Source: Ceratodon purpureus
Taxonomy: Eukaryota > Streptophyta > Bryopsida > Pseudoditrichales > Ditrichaceae
Length of the DNA: 64,000 bases
Assembly (NCBI GenBank): GCA_014871385.1
Contig: CM026426.1
Location: forward strand, 14,728,517 to 14,792,516
Direction: 5' to 3'
Shown: positions 54,122-64,000 of the stretch, piece after piece
How the letters are laid out: every line of letters begins with the position of its first letter
Numbering within the stretch: position 1 is the first letter of the stretch
Notes under the pieces: generated by a model
Seen by the model: the letters and a program-made list of their open reading frames with translations, nothing else
Databases searched by the model: none
Told to the model about the DNA's origin: nothing
Program-made: the position numbers and the translations under genes

Positions 54122-55702
54122 ATGATGTGTCTGGAGTGACATCAACGGGGAGCCAAATGGGAAGCCAACAGACCGGACGCAATTGAGGCAAAGCACTGGT
54201 TCCTTCGCAAAGCCGGGCCGCTTCTGCAACTCCTACACCCCTCCTACCAGCGAAGAAGAAAGGCCTTGAGAAGAAGACTGACATGCCGAAGCCTAGGGTA
54301 AACCAGCTTGTATTTGAGGAGGACCTAGCAACAAGTCTTATCTCTGTTCTCGTGGCACTTCCAAAGGAAAACAAGGTTGGAGAGGTCTTGGACTTTGACA
54401 ATGCCATCCGTATGTACCAGAGTTTTTTTGCTGATTGCCACGAGGTGTTTGTCTTTAAAGCGGATGGGCAACTGAAGAAGATTCTTGTGGACGTGACGAA
54501 GTGCAAGAACGCACCGGCCCTTTGGACTATCCGTGCATATGAGAAGCGGGGCATGGAGGAGATGAAGAATTACTTGATTAACATGCCGGATAGGACACAG
54601 AAGCAAACACTGTGTGTGATGCCAGAGACAGAGCTCAGACCCCGTCAAGAAAGTGATCTAAAGGGCTGTGATTTCTGGATCATCAACGGACAACACAGCG
54701 TTGCGGCATCCAAATCACTCATTGAGGATAACTCAACTGAGGAGTTGGTCAGAGACTTCAGGAAGTGAAACGCTTACATTGTTTGGACGAAGGATATGGA
54801 TAAGCTCCGAAAGATCTCGGCATTTATAATCGAGTCAACCATCTGGCGCCCTTTAAGCCAACTTCGGCGAGCGATATCCTTGCCGCGAGAACAGTGTGGG
54901 TTAAGTATGGTAAGACGCAACCAAAACATGCCGCCGCTGGTGCAACTGACTCTAGGACTACAACGTCTAGAAGAAATCCATCCTCGAAGACTTACGACGT
55001 AAGTTCACTGACTCTTTAGCATGTGCGATTTAGCTCGACTCTAGCTAAACTGCTTGGAATTTAGCTTGACTCGAGCTGAATGTATATAACTTTGTTTGTT
55101 TACGTTGATCGGATATATCTAACCCACCTTAGCTTGACTCGAGCTAAAATGTAATTTGCGTGAAAGCATCATCTAAGGTATGTCCTGTGTGTATGCAGAA
55201 CTTTGTGTTAGCAATCAGGGAGCGCTTCGCAATGATCGATGTGGCCAAGCATCAAGCCCTGGTGTTGAAGAAGGGAGGGAAGAATAAGGTTATCGCCCTT
55301 ACAAACGAGCTGAAGATCATCACATCCAGCGATCCGACGTGGCACCTGTGGAAGGAGGTGATCACCTCTACGGCATGTGGTGGACTCTTAGACCCCGACA
55401 TCGAATACCCTCACAAGAAATTTCATCAGAGTGAGAGGTTCGTTCTAGACAAGGATGGAACGCTTCCGAGGGAGTTCTTCAAATGGCTGGGGAACTTAAC
55501 AGAGGCGGATCACTAGAAGCTCTCTAAGCACATCCTGCATAAGTCTGGGCCAAGTCGGAAGTATACGTGTCTGAAGGTTGTCATTAAGCACAATTCAAAT
55601 GTACTGGAGGACTGCTACACGGTCGAGGAGTGGGTAGAGCGGAGAAAACGTAAGGTTGTAGCTCTGGCGGAACTGAACAAGATTTGCCGAACCTACAACT
55701 AA
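54122..55702 (+). pseudogene. ParB-like gene, 3' part right of the 12-kb insertion
   Basis: The frame continues from 42068 across the insertion. A serine- and lysine-rich linker (TGA near 54168) leads to a domain with FVFKADGQLKKILVDV and CDFWIINGQHSVAASK, resembling the DGQHR-type box of ParB/sulfiredoxin-fold proteins. TGA at 54766 and a one-base shift near 54822 follow. The exon ends at 54998 (GTAAGT donor). An intron holds palindrome triplet C, and the next exon starts at 55199 after TATGCAG, both phase 0. TAG at 55514 interrupts the end. ParB-fold proteins bind or cut DNA or use nucleotides; the activity here is unknown. Protein-like sequence continues in another frame to about 56000. 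Confidence 0.6.
55029..55148. repeat. Palindrome triplet C, inside an intron
   Basis: 21-nt palindromes at 55029-55049, 55060-55080 and 55128-55148, between the donor at 54999 and the acceptor at 55198. Confidence 0.88.
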
Positions 55703-56552
55703 TCAAGAGAGGCGTCCTTGATATTCCGGCTTGGAAGCAGTTCAAGAGGAATTACCATGTCACCAAGGAGTCCAAGCACGTTTTGCTTGATTGGGGTATT
55801 CGGGACTCATACAGGACTAGCTCCAGAGCTACGCAGACGTCCTCCAAAGATCTCTCCCCATATGTGGTTGAGTTCTTCAGAACATTCCTTAAGGTGCGAA
55901 ATGGGTTTCAGAGTCCATCAGCTCAGATGTGGTTTCTCCCATTCATCAGACAGCCTCGACTTACCTTTGGATCTTGGCCCTCCAATATACAGAGGCATTA
56001 GAGAAAATTTGAGGTCCTGGGATGCCCAAATCCGAAATTGGAATATCCGCATTTTGTCAAAATAAAAATTGCCAAGAAATTCCACATGCAGATTGCCATG
56101 GTGGAGTATAAGTCGGTGACATCAGATTTTGAATGGGTGGGAGCCAATCGCGGATGGTGGTCCTGGATAATGCTGGATAGTGAAAAGATAATCGAGGGTC
56201 CTTGTTGGGAGTGGGGTGTACCTCGGTTTTGGGGCCTTGGCTGTCCTTGGTGGCAACACCCACACACGTGTTGGGGCCGCGTAGTGGATGTCCTTGTTGG
56301 CAACACCATCACACGTGCTAGAGAGTCGGGACAGGTAGTGGCGCCGGAATTCGATGAACAATGATGTGACCATAGATGGTCAACGGTGATTTTGGGTGGG
56401 AAATGTGGGATCATTGGTTGTTTGAGTTTAGGAAGAATCAGCTTGCAACTGTTGCTGTGATGTTGTTGCTAGTGAGGAACAGTGTCGAAATTCTTTGAAT
56501 CAAAAGTTCTTGAGGTAGTTGGAAGTATGGAGAACCGCTGACCAACTTTGCA
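55703..56552. other. Mixed remnants between the ParB-like gene and gene 3 copy 2
   Basis: To about 56000 a frame starting GVLDIPAWKQFKRNYHVTK looks like further ParB-gene sequence. From 56040 to 56360 a tryptophan-rich frame may be remnant sequence of the next element. The border of that element was not found. Confidence 0.35.
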
Positions 56553-57697
56553 GGTTGCTGCAGTTGTTCTTCACAGCACTCACAACACCGATGGGGAATG
56601 GATTCCAACGAGGTATGAGCGGATGTCATGGGTGAGGCTGAATCCTGGGAGTATTGGGGCTTGGGCTAGAGATGCGCGACCCCATGGCGGCGATGACATG
56701 AGGGGAACCTACAAGGCTCAGATAAGGGATTTTAAATTGCAAGGTAGATCATTGCAAGGTTGTCACCAAGAAGCCGGAACTGCAGTCCGTGTTGGTGAGG
56801 CATGCCTACCACAGGCATCAGGTGCTACTGGATCCACAGATTACTCGGGATCGGGTTCCATGCAATTGTGAGTCACGACTAACTCTAAGTTAACCATCAA
56901 TTTTCTCATGTGGCCATCCCTTTATGACGAGGAGTCATTAATTTTGTGGTTTGCTTTGGGTGTTGGGAACAGTTTTATACCAGTCGTATTTTGAAGATTG
57001 GGTCGACCCTGATTCCATACTGGGAGTGATCATGGTTGTGCACAGCGATGTTGGTGAGGCAACTCGCAATGGGCGGTCGTATAAGGAGCTGCTTGATGTT
57101 GGCATCTTTTTTTCTAATCTTGTCTATGTTCCACCTACGCCAGGGCTTTTGTATGGATCAGTCGAGCCATTGCTATTGCCATCATTCAGTGATCCGGAGT
57201 GGCCTCACCCAGATATGCATACTAGTGAGGCATTTAGAGCTAAACTGTATGCAGACTTTCAGTCTGTAACAAAGTCCACCACTAGGAGCCGTATGGGCCA
57301 CCTCCAGTGGTTTCTTCCTCTACATGTCTTCTGTGGGATCCGAGAAACTCAGAATAAACCGGAAGAGCCTCATCCGGCGTAAGTATTCCATTAATTTTTC
57401 ATTTTTTTTGGTTAAATAGGTAAAAACTAGCTAGACACTAGCTGTATTAGGAGTTAACACAAACCGGATACTCCAGAAACCTTAAAACAGTTAACGCAGG
57501 AAGTATTCTCGGAACCTTAAATCCGGAAACTCGGAAGAGGAAACACGGAACGGGTCAAAGATCCGAGAACTGACCGTTACTGTAACCGTGTCTAGGATCC
57601 GAATCGACGCGGAAGTCATCATGACTCGGATAGGCGTCTAACCCGGTACGGTGGCGGCTGCAATTACGGGCCACCGCAGCGTTTATGATGCCTGGGG

Positions 57698-57705
57698 TAT
57701 ATAAG
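57698..57705 (+). promoter_or_regulatory. TATA box of the 736-residue protein gene
   Basis: TATATAAG lies 159 bp upstream of the ATG at 57857. Confidence 0.65.
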
Positions 57706-57856
57706 CGAGGGTGTTAGGGTTTGGAGTTCCTCTTTGCGAACTGGGAGTAGGGAGTGAAAGAGTGGTGAGGTGTTTTTGTCTTTTCCGATTCACCGGGAGT
57801 TGGATTGCCGGGTTTCTTGCTGTCGGATCGTAGAGGGAGAGAAGTAAGGCGTAGAA

Positions 57857-60067
57857 ATGGCGCACGTGCAGTGTAGCGTCCTTAGTCCCGGAACTCCGGT
57901 GAGGGAATCGGAGATGGAAGAGCTGATCGTCGACCTCATCCGGATGAGGTGTGAGGGATTGTTGTCACGGCCGTGGTTACTGAAGAGTGAGGTGATGGTG
58001 AGGGAAGTCCTGGAAGGGCCGGACAATCGGTGGGATAATACGATCCGAGGCAAGCCCACACTGTGGAATGCGGAACAGTGGGCGGCAGCTTACGATTTCG
58101 AGCAGACCGGGCTCCTTTGGGCGACCCGGACTGATAGATACGTGCAGGATAAGTTTCACGGAAAGATCCATAGGAATAATGGATACGAGATAGACGCCTG
58201 CAAGGATAGGAGGCAGAGGCAGGTCTTAGCCTTCCTCGTTCCGATCCTGTATCCGCTGAAACCGGCACAGGTCACCATTACGGTCGGGAACACCATCCTC
58301 GGAGCGTACTCAAGAGAACGTCCGATGAATTGGGCCGCACTCATGGCGGAAGTTGTGCAGAAGATGGTTCCGGGGATTGGAAAGAAGCCGATCCCGATCT
58401 CCCCTTTCCTCTCCCACCTTTACAAGGCGTATGAGTTGCTGAGCAATAAGGAGGAAGAGACGTATACGGCGGCGAAGAACTTCCTCAAATTTTCGGAGAT
58501 TCCGCCTGGAATGGAATCCAATCCGCGAGGCAAAACCTCGGATACAGCATCCACGGAAGATGAGGACGATACGAAGGAGGTTCCGAACCCTGGCGCTACT
58601 AGGGCTCAGTCCAGGTCACGATCGGAGCGGGCTGCGTCACAGCACGCGGAGCCCTCTACGGCCCGGGGAGATACGGAACGGAGGGAGGTCAGTTCCGAGC
58701 GGGGGTTTCCGGTGGAGCTATTCCGGGGGATTCGGGAGGAGACTCACCGGGCGCAGGCTTCTTACGATCGGATCGAGACACTGTTCCGGAGAGTCTGCAC
58801 ATCTCTGGGAGGTTGCTTACCGGAGGAAGTGATCCGAGAAGTGGAATTGTTGAAGGACGCCCCGAAACTTCGGAGTGAGAAGAAGCAGCTGGAGCTTCAG
58901 TTGCAGGAACTGACAAAGGAACTGGCGGCGAAGAGTGAGGAGATCCGGAAGTTCCATGCCGAGCAGGAGGAGACCTTGGGGGAGCTTTGGATGTTGGTAG
59001 GGAGTTCGGGTGCGGTAATCAACAAGGCCCGGCTGTTTGATGAAAACGTATTGCAGCCGGCCGATTTCGAGAACAAGCAGAGGATCATTCTGATCCTTTC
59101 CAAATGCGAGCACTCGATGAACCTGATTTTGAAGAAGTTTCGGCAGCTGCTCAATCCGAGTACCGGAAGTCCGAGTACTGTATTCACTGGTCGGAGCCTC
59201 CCGCTCCCCGGATCTCCCTCTCGGGCTGTTGTAGGAGAATCTCGAGGAGTAGGGTTCCGAACCCCGATAGGGAGTAACCTCCAAGTCGAAGAGCGGATGA
59301 CAGCCGACGCGGACACCGTCATGACGAATCGGACGATCGCCGAGATGATCCGGGAAGTCCAAGCACAGACGGCGTCACCCGGAACCAGTACGGTCAAGCA
59401 GAGTTGCGCGATCCCCACCGGTCAGGCGGAAGTTACCGGAACTACAGTCACCGAGAGGCGGATCGAGGAGAGGACGGTTACGAAGACTCGGTCCGTGCCG
59501 TCGGATGTTCTTCCACGACTCGGAGAGGAGGTGATCATTGCGAATTACCGAGGGGAGATAGCGGGACCGGAATGGGGACGAGCTAGTTCACCACCCGGAC
59601 AGACCCGGGTGACTCAGGAGGGGGGACTTACCCCTTCACCCACAGCCAAGACCGGAACGGTGACGCCTACCCCCACCGGAACGCCAGCAGGGGATTCCCC
59701 TTCGGACAGTGTCGGTGCTCAGAGAACTTTGCGGAAGAGGAAGGAGCCGACAGAGAAGGCCACCATTACGATTTCAGAGTCCGACTTGGAGACTTATGCG
59801 AGCTCTCCGGTTGAGACAGCCGAAACTGGGACTCAGACCCCTACGACCGGAACCCCTCGCGCACATATGATACCGAAGTCTCCCAAGTCTCCCAAGAACC
59901 GGATCGTTACCCGGTTGTCCTTGGAGGCTCAGGCGAGGGAGTCAAAGGCGGAACGGAGTGCTAGGCATAAGGCGGAGCAAGCAGCAGGAGTGGGCGGATC
60001 AGAGCCGCGGGTGATCAGGTCGAAGGATCGCGAGCAGGAGAGCCACAAGAAGACAAAGAAGGGATAG
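57857..60067 (+). CDS. Intact 736-residue element protein with NWA-type domain
   Basis: A single open frame from ATG 57857 (MAHVQCSVL) to TAG at 60065. Residues 1-215 form a mostly helical domain with LLWATRTDRYVQDKF, FLVPILYPLKPAQVTI and SRERPMNWAALMAEVVQKM, the same pattern as the GKDINWAE and GKDVNWAE regions of the proteins at 33798-32505 and 49411-51286. It resembles putative plant transposon proteins of unknown function. Residues of about 325-380 form a coiled coil (LRSEKKQLELQLQELTKELA). The remaining 350 residues are rich in T, S, P and E with a basic end. A gag-like or accessory role is possible. The absence of any stop suggests a young or selected copy. Confidence 0.75.
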   Translation: MAHVQCSVLSPGTPVRESEMEELIVDLIRMRCEGLLSRPWLLKSEVMVREVLEGPDNRWDNTIRGKPTLWNAEQWAAAYDFEQTGLLWATRTDRYVQDKFHGKIHRNNGYEIDACKDRRQRQVLAFLVPILYPLKPAQVTITVGNTILGAYSRERPMNWAALMAEVVQKMVPGIGKKPIPISPFLSHLYKAYELLSNKEEETYTAAKNFLKFSEIPPGMESNPRGKTSDTASTEDEDDTKEVPNPGATRAQSRSRSERAASQHAEPSTARGDTERREVSSERGFPVELFRGIREETHRAQASYDRIETLFRRVCTSLGGCLPEEVIREVELLKDAPKLRSEKKQLELQLQELTKELAAKSEEIRKFHAEQEETLGELWMLVGSSGAVINKARLFDENVLQPADFENKQRIILILSKCEHSMNLILKKFRQLLNPSTGSPSTVFTGRSLPLPGSPSRAVVGESRGVGFRTPIGSNLQVEERMTADADTVMTNRTIAEMIREVQAQTASPGTSTVKQSCAIPTGQAEVTGTTVTERRIEERTVTKTRSVPSDVLPRLGEEVIIANYRGEIAGPEWGRASSPPGQTRVTQEGGLTPSPTAKTGTVTPTPTGTPAGDSPSDSVGAQRTLRKRKEPTEKATITISESDLETYASSPVETAETGTQTPTTGTPRAHMIPKSPKSPKNRIVTRLSLEAQARESKAERSARHKAEQAAGVGGSEPRVIRSKDREQESHKKTKKG

Positions 60068-61000
60068 ATTCCTCTCGCTGCCACTGGCCGTAAACTTTCC
60101 GGATTTATAGGAGTAGATTTCGGATCGGGAGATTCGGTTTAGTCGTAAAGTAGAATTCTAGGTAGATACTTAGGGATTAGGGTTTTTATTGAATTACCGG
60201 CGCCGCCGCTTTTGTGAAAGCCCCTGCTTACTTAAACAGGGCAGGCGATGCGGTCCGGGTCTTCGTTTTTGCATGTTTTCTCCCTATATTCCTTATCAGT
60301 AAAGTATCTGTGTTTTGCAAGTACTGTGCGTGATTTCCCGCTAAGTGTGAATGATCCGGGAAGGATATGAGAGTTCCGTTGTAGCTCGGATAGGAAGGTG
60401 ATGGGAGTTGTGACGAGACCCAAACCGGAAAGGAAATGGGATTGAGCGGAAAGATTTAGCGGATTGTCGTAGGAGTGAAGCCTCACTGTTCCGTCCCCAA
60501 ACCAACCTCATACGGAATAGCCGTCGCTAGGGTCGAAGCGGATCAAGGGGTACTTGGTCGGGCTCCCTGAACTTCTGAAGAGGTTCCGTGCACAGTGAGA
60601 GGGGGAGTCGGAACGTGGTACGGGTCGCCTAGGGATAATCGGATCCTAGTTCTCCCAGATCCGGATTGGTTTGTCGTTGTAGTCTCACGGATCGGAGAGG
60701 ATCGTCTGTGTGACCTGCTGGCCAGAGTACTCTAGGACAGTTGTGAGACGGTAACTGATCCGAGACGTTGGGGTTTGTGGACGAAACACCTGATGAGAGA
60801 GAGGAAGAGAGAGAGATAGTTAAGGAGTTACGTTCCGGAGACACTATCCGAGCAGTGGCAAGACTCGGAATGATTAGAAGTAACTACTTGGTGAAACACT
60901 ATTGAATCCCTGGACGATACTCGGAACCTAGTGACAATACGGAAGTTTACGCTCAATTAGAGTGCTATCCGGATGTTAGTTGCGTTTCCGTGTTCCGACA
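60068..61000. other. 3' untranslated and terminal part of the 3.7-kb element
   Basis: No coding sequence. Rich in short CGGA and ATCCG words; a GAGA run at about 60793-60815. Confidence 0.5.
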
Positions 61001-61672
61001 TCTTCGTAGACCTTTTTGCTGCAGCTAAAGACACTATGAGACGAACATCCACGTTGTATATCGTAGAGAATCCCTCGGAAGAAGTGTTCACATCTCTGAT
61101 GGATCCAGGTTGGCTAACCAAAGTAGTGTTTGGTAAGGATATTGTGCGGTGCACAATATCCTTACCTTCTGTAACTTTCAGGTGTGTTGCCACTGTTGTC
61201 ATCGTTTGATGCTTGTTGCCACTGTTGCCGCTGTTGCCATTGTAATGCCATTTCTGCATGCTATGACCGAAGCTCTCTTGTGTGAAGCTCTCGTATGTGT
61301 TTATTGCACAGGTACCACATTTGAAGATCAGTGTTGTACTCGAACTTTAAATACGGGAGGGAGCGTCTGGCGCAAGATGGTGTAACTTGGGAACTAATTG
61401 ACCAAGTGCAGGAAGAAGACATGGTGGTGCTTCCATGTTTTTTTCAAGGACTGCCAATGGCACGGTTTGAAGTTGGTCGAGGGTGGCCGTTGTCACATAT
61501 TCGTCAAGAGGTTGCTATCACCTTGGGCGACGTGGCTCCAGAGGAATTCCGCTTTGTGCTCAAGCGAGTTGGGTATCCAGACGTCAAGGTGAACCGCAGA
61601 CACGAAGGTTCCAACACTGTATCACAAGTTCTACCACCGTGGACTTTTGAGATAGTAGCACTTACCAGCTAG

Positions 61673-62795
61673 TTTTGAGCTTAGAGTGGCTAGTGCCGCA
61701 GGTGTATTTTTTAGTAGACACGTTGTAAACACGCGAGGCAGTTAAACGGATGTAGACCTGGAAAGGTAGTTTTGTATACATCTCAAGCTGAATAGGAACT
61801 ATGGCTCAGCCATGGTTGAATTCTAGCTAAATGGTGGAGGTTTCATAAATATACGTTTGTTTTCTACCCAATTATCCATGTTTCAATTTGTATATTATTT
61901 ATTAGCTTATTTGTACCATTCTCAGTGTTCACGAAAATGTGCGATCAGTGTTCACACGAATTCAGAAAAACCAGATCACCCCAACACAGTTAACCAAACC
62001 TCAATATTTTCTTCATTGGTGGCATAAATTACGATGTAATGTGCCTCGCTTTGAATCAGGTGTTCAAGAAATCTGAACAACCTGCAAATACAACACAGAG
62101 AATATAATTCAGTCTGCCTTTGTTGCCACCGCCTTTAAAATAATCTGCCTTTGTTGCCGCCACCTGCAAATACAACACAAAGAATATAAACTGCTAGCAA
62201 CATCTAGACGACGTCAATGCAAGTTGCATGCATGTCAACGGTGATTAGAATCGGTCCTTTGGTCGCTTATCTTGTCCAATTAGAGTTCACCTATCCTCGG
62301 AAAAAAGGCTGATTAAAGCAGTGAAGCAACAACTCCAAAGTATCATTCTTGAGCTGCAAACTCATTCGACAGAAACTAGGCTGTGCTTCATTGGGTAACA
62401 TAAAAGAACACAATCATACAAGCCAGGCACATATGAACACCGCAAATCCTTCATTGAAAGATTCTCCAATCCATAGTATGGAGACTGAACTAAATGAATT
62501 TGTCAGTAAGCTCGGGAAGAGGAAACAGAGTGTAGAATTGTAACGCGTGAAGTGGAAACAAGCGAAGTGGAAACAGAGTGAAGTGGAAAGACCATGGAGT
62601 GGAAACAAAGGGGAAGTGGAAACGTCCATGAAGTCATGAAGTTGTGAAAAAATGCCAACTTTTTTTTCATCAAAATGTTCAGCACAAGGCCACGAAGTGA
62701 ATGGAGTACAGGCTTAGCTATTATAAACACTACAACCACTTTGGTACTAACGCCATGATAATAAAACTCGGCCGCTAACATCTTTGAACTAAACA
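61673..62795. other. Gap between convergent gene 3 and gene 2 homologues of copy 2
   Basis: AT-rich. Near 62530-62620 a short tandem repeat of GTGGAAAC/GAAGTGGAAA units is present. No gene seen. Confidence 0.5.
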
Positions 62796-64000
62796 CTAGG
62801 TCGATATGCTCTGCTCAACGGTCGATATGCTCTGCTCAACCAACAAATCCAGTGACATTGGGGAGGAATGTGGCGCTGGTGGCAACTTGCCACTACTTGG
62901 CTTGTTGGAAGAACGGCTTGGCACGTCCTCTGCAGCTGTTGGGCATGGTTCAACGTCCCAAACAAGGCTTGTACCTTCCTGGAGCCCCCTCTTGAACTCT
63001 TCTAGCTTTTGTTTTGCTGTTTAGAGGGCAACACATCTAGCATTAGTACTTATTTCTTTAGAGAGACAACGTTGTTCCAAACGAACACATGGACAATTCT
63101 GGCACATTAAATCATAACTGAAATTGTAAGCATGATACTAAACTAAAAAGAACCTTGGCTAAAATTTTGAAAAATGCAGGGAGCAAAAAAACACTAAAAC
63201 TTACTGTGATGCGCCAAGGTTGCAACGGCCACATTGACAACTTCACTGTGTATGCTACCAGCGGGTCGGCTAGCAACTGGTTTGGGACGTGGGAACGCTG
63301 GAATAAATGGAGAAATTGGTGGTTGAGGCGATGGACCCTTTACCTTGACCTTCGTTTTGGCCACCTTTGGAGCTGGTCGACCTTGAGCATCGCCAGCATC
63401 TTCTCTCATTCGCTTCACAAAGCCAGAGTCTGGTGGACTCGATAGACATTTGCCTTTGCTGTCACGCGAGACTGGACCAGAGCTCTCCAGCCCATCAAAC
63501 CCCCATGATTCCAACCAACTTGCATCACCGAGTTTGCCGCAGAGAGGGCAATTGCCACGTCCCGAAATCAGCGCTGGAAACAAGCACCAAGGGTGAAACA
63601 AACAACCACATGAATATGGCACTGCACAATTTGAAACAAAGAGGTAGTTGCAGCATCTACACGCTGAGTCAAGGTTAATTTTTAGAGGGACGCCTGCTTC
63701 AGACATATTCTTCCCAACAAGGCGTTTCGGCTTGATAGAATGCTGCGCAATTCTCTCAGATGCACAATTCTTCTTGAGTTGGCGCAGCTGCTCTTGGGAA
63801 CTCCGGTAAGCTGAACTGTTGCGCTCTAAGGTTGATGTCAACGTTGCTGCTTCCCCTTGGGCGGCCTCCAATGCATCGTTGTTTGCAGCAATTGCTTTGC
63901 TGATCTCCCGTTGCTCCTTGTCTACATCCGCCTTCTCTTGGAGCTCTCTGGCTGTAGCATGCTTCTTGCTTCTTCTCCGCAGATCTTCCTTCTTAGAGTT
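62796..64000 (-). CDS. Gene 2 homologue (copy 2): coiled-coil RING-like protein, 5' end outside window
   Basis: An open exon runs from the window edge to 63205 and ends CACA before GTAAGT. The intron is 63204-63017, with acceptor TAAACAG. The last exon is 63016-62796, ending TAG. The splice keeps the frame (1 + 2 bases). The N-terminal visible part is a charged coiled coil (KKEDLRRRSKKHATARELQE). A variant RING follows: CRCC, CAVPYSCGCLFHPWC, CPLC, then WLESWGF. After that comes a disordered, K/P-rich tail and a final duplicated heptad VEQSIST VEQSIST. It matches the protein at 49411-51286 in order and motifs. No stop interrupts the visible part. The NWA domain would lie beyond 64000. Confidence 0.7.

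Larger units (their letters stand above)
57332..61000 (+). mobile_element. 3.7-kb element with TGT...ACA ends and 5-bp duplication TCTTC
   Basis: It starts TGTGGGATCCGAGAAAC and ends with the inverse of TGTCGGAACACGGAAAC, matching at 14 of 20 positions. TCTTC flanks both ends (57327-57331 and 61001-61005). Excision with one TCTTC restores the gene 3 frame, so the borders are firm. No LTRs could be found although TG...CA and 5-bp duplications would suit an LTR element. Short CGGAA and ATCCG words are frequent through both flanks of the gene. It encodes one protein with no recognisable recombinase, so it is either non-autonomous or uses an unknown mechanism. Confidence 0.8.
56553..61672 (+). 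pseudogene. Gene 3 homologue (copy 2), split by a 3.7-kb insertion
   Basis: The parts are 56553-57331 and 61006-61672, opposite in strand to gene 3 of copy 1. An exon starts after CTTTGCAG and encodes HNTDGEWIPTRYERMSW and, in a shifted frame, QSVLVRHAYHRHQVLLDP. After an apparent intron, YFEDWVDPDSILGV...GEATRNGRSYKELLD and PHPDMHTSEAFRAKL follow. The insertion falls inside PLHV/VDLF, and removing it with one TCTTC restores the frame. The C-terminal part has FVDLFAAAKDTMRRTS and, after a short interruption at 61190-61330, PMARFEVGRGWPLSHIRQE. Function is unknown. Confidence 0.6.

Noticed and set aside
55888..55915. GGTGCGAAATGGG resembling the end of the 12-kb element, as possible border of copy 2
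   Set aside because: Similarity stops after 13 bases, no matching right end is in the window, and it falls inside a protein-like frame.
57332..61000. LTR retrotransposon interpretation of the 3.7-kb element
   Set aside because: TG...CA ends and a 5-bp duplication fit, but I could not find any direct terminal repeat.
1..64000. TAG read as an amino acid (altered genetic code)
   Set aside because: Several intact genes here end in TAG (for example 60065 and 13936), and stops in other elements are mixed, so mutation is the simpler explanation.
1..64000. CRISPR arrays, bacterial operons or ribosomal RNA
   Set aside because: No spaced direct-repeat array, no Shine-Dalgarno-led gene clusters and no rRNA-like sequence; all genes look eukaryotic.

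Overview
The window looks like plant nuclear DNA (Viridiplantae, probably a streptophyte; a non-seed lineage or charophyte-type alga is possible, but I cannot name a species). The reasons are a Ty1-copia element with an initiator-Met primer site, a plant-style L1 LINE with a CCHC-knuckle ORF1, a hAT transposase, a MULE-type element with a 9-bp target duplication, GT-AG introns and a patch of TTTAGGG-like telomere sequence. I see no convincing ordinary host gene. Nearly every coding stretch belongs to a mobile element, many of them nested.

Layout. 1-5240: minus-strand L1-type LINE, with ORF2 open to the window edge and ORF1 broken. 5241-8219: AT-rich, with one decayed small gene. 8229-9449: non-autonomous MULE-like element with about 290-bp inverted repeats. 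9825-25610: a 15.8-kb hAT element bounded by CAGGGTTGT ends and an 8-bp duplication TAGATATG. It carries a transposase and three further genes (RING-H2 protein, disordered RG-rich protein, protein kinase) arranged as two convergent pairs, each gene with a very GC-rich block at its 5' side. 26030-32384: young copia element with a 738-bp inverted-repeat element inside gag and a well-formed three-exon antisense gene in front of the 3' LTR. 32505-42068 and 54122-56000: remains of what may be one multi-gene element (coiled-coil protein, DUF7869-type putative transposase, ParB-like protein) sharing 21-nt palindrome triplets. 42071-54119: a 12-kb element with 35-bp inverted repeats and a TA duplication, inserted in the ParB-like gene. 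It holds three genes (DDE-like protein, RING/coiled-coil protein, and a third unknown protein in convergent orientation). 56553-64000: a second, inverted relative of that element (third gene then RING gene, convergent again), interrupted at 57332-61000 by a 3.7-kb element encoding an intact 736-residue protein.

How the parts fit. Two independent large elements here are multi-gene packages rather than a lone transposase. Both encode a RING-type protein. Proteins of five elements or element fragments share a short motif of the form K-[IV]-[DNS]-W at the end of a helical domain, so the same accessory domain seems to circulate among unrelated element classes. Boundaries of the hAT, the 12-kb, the 3.7-kb and the 738-bp insertions are supported by target duplications. 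For the last three, removing the insertion with one duplication copy restores the interrupted reading frame. All family names come from motif recognition by eye; no database search was run.
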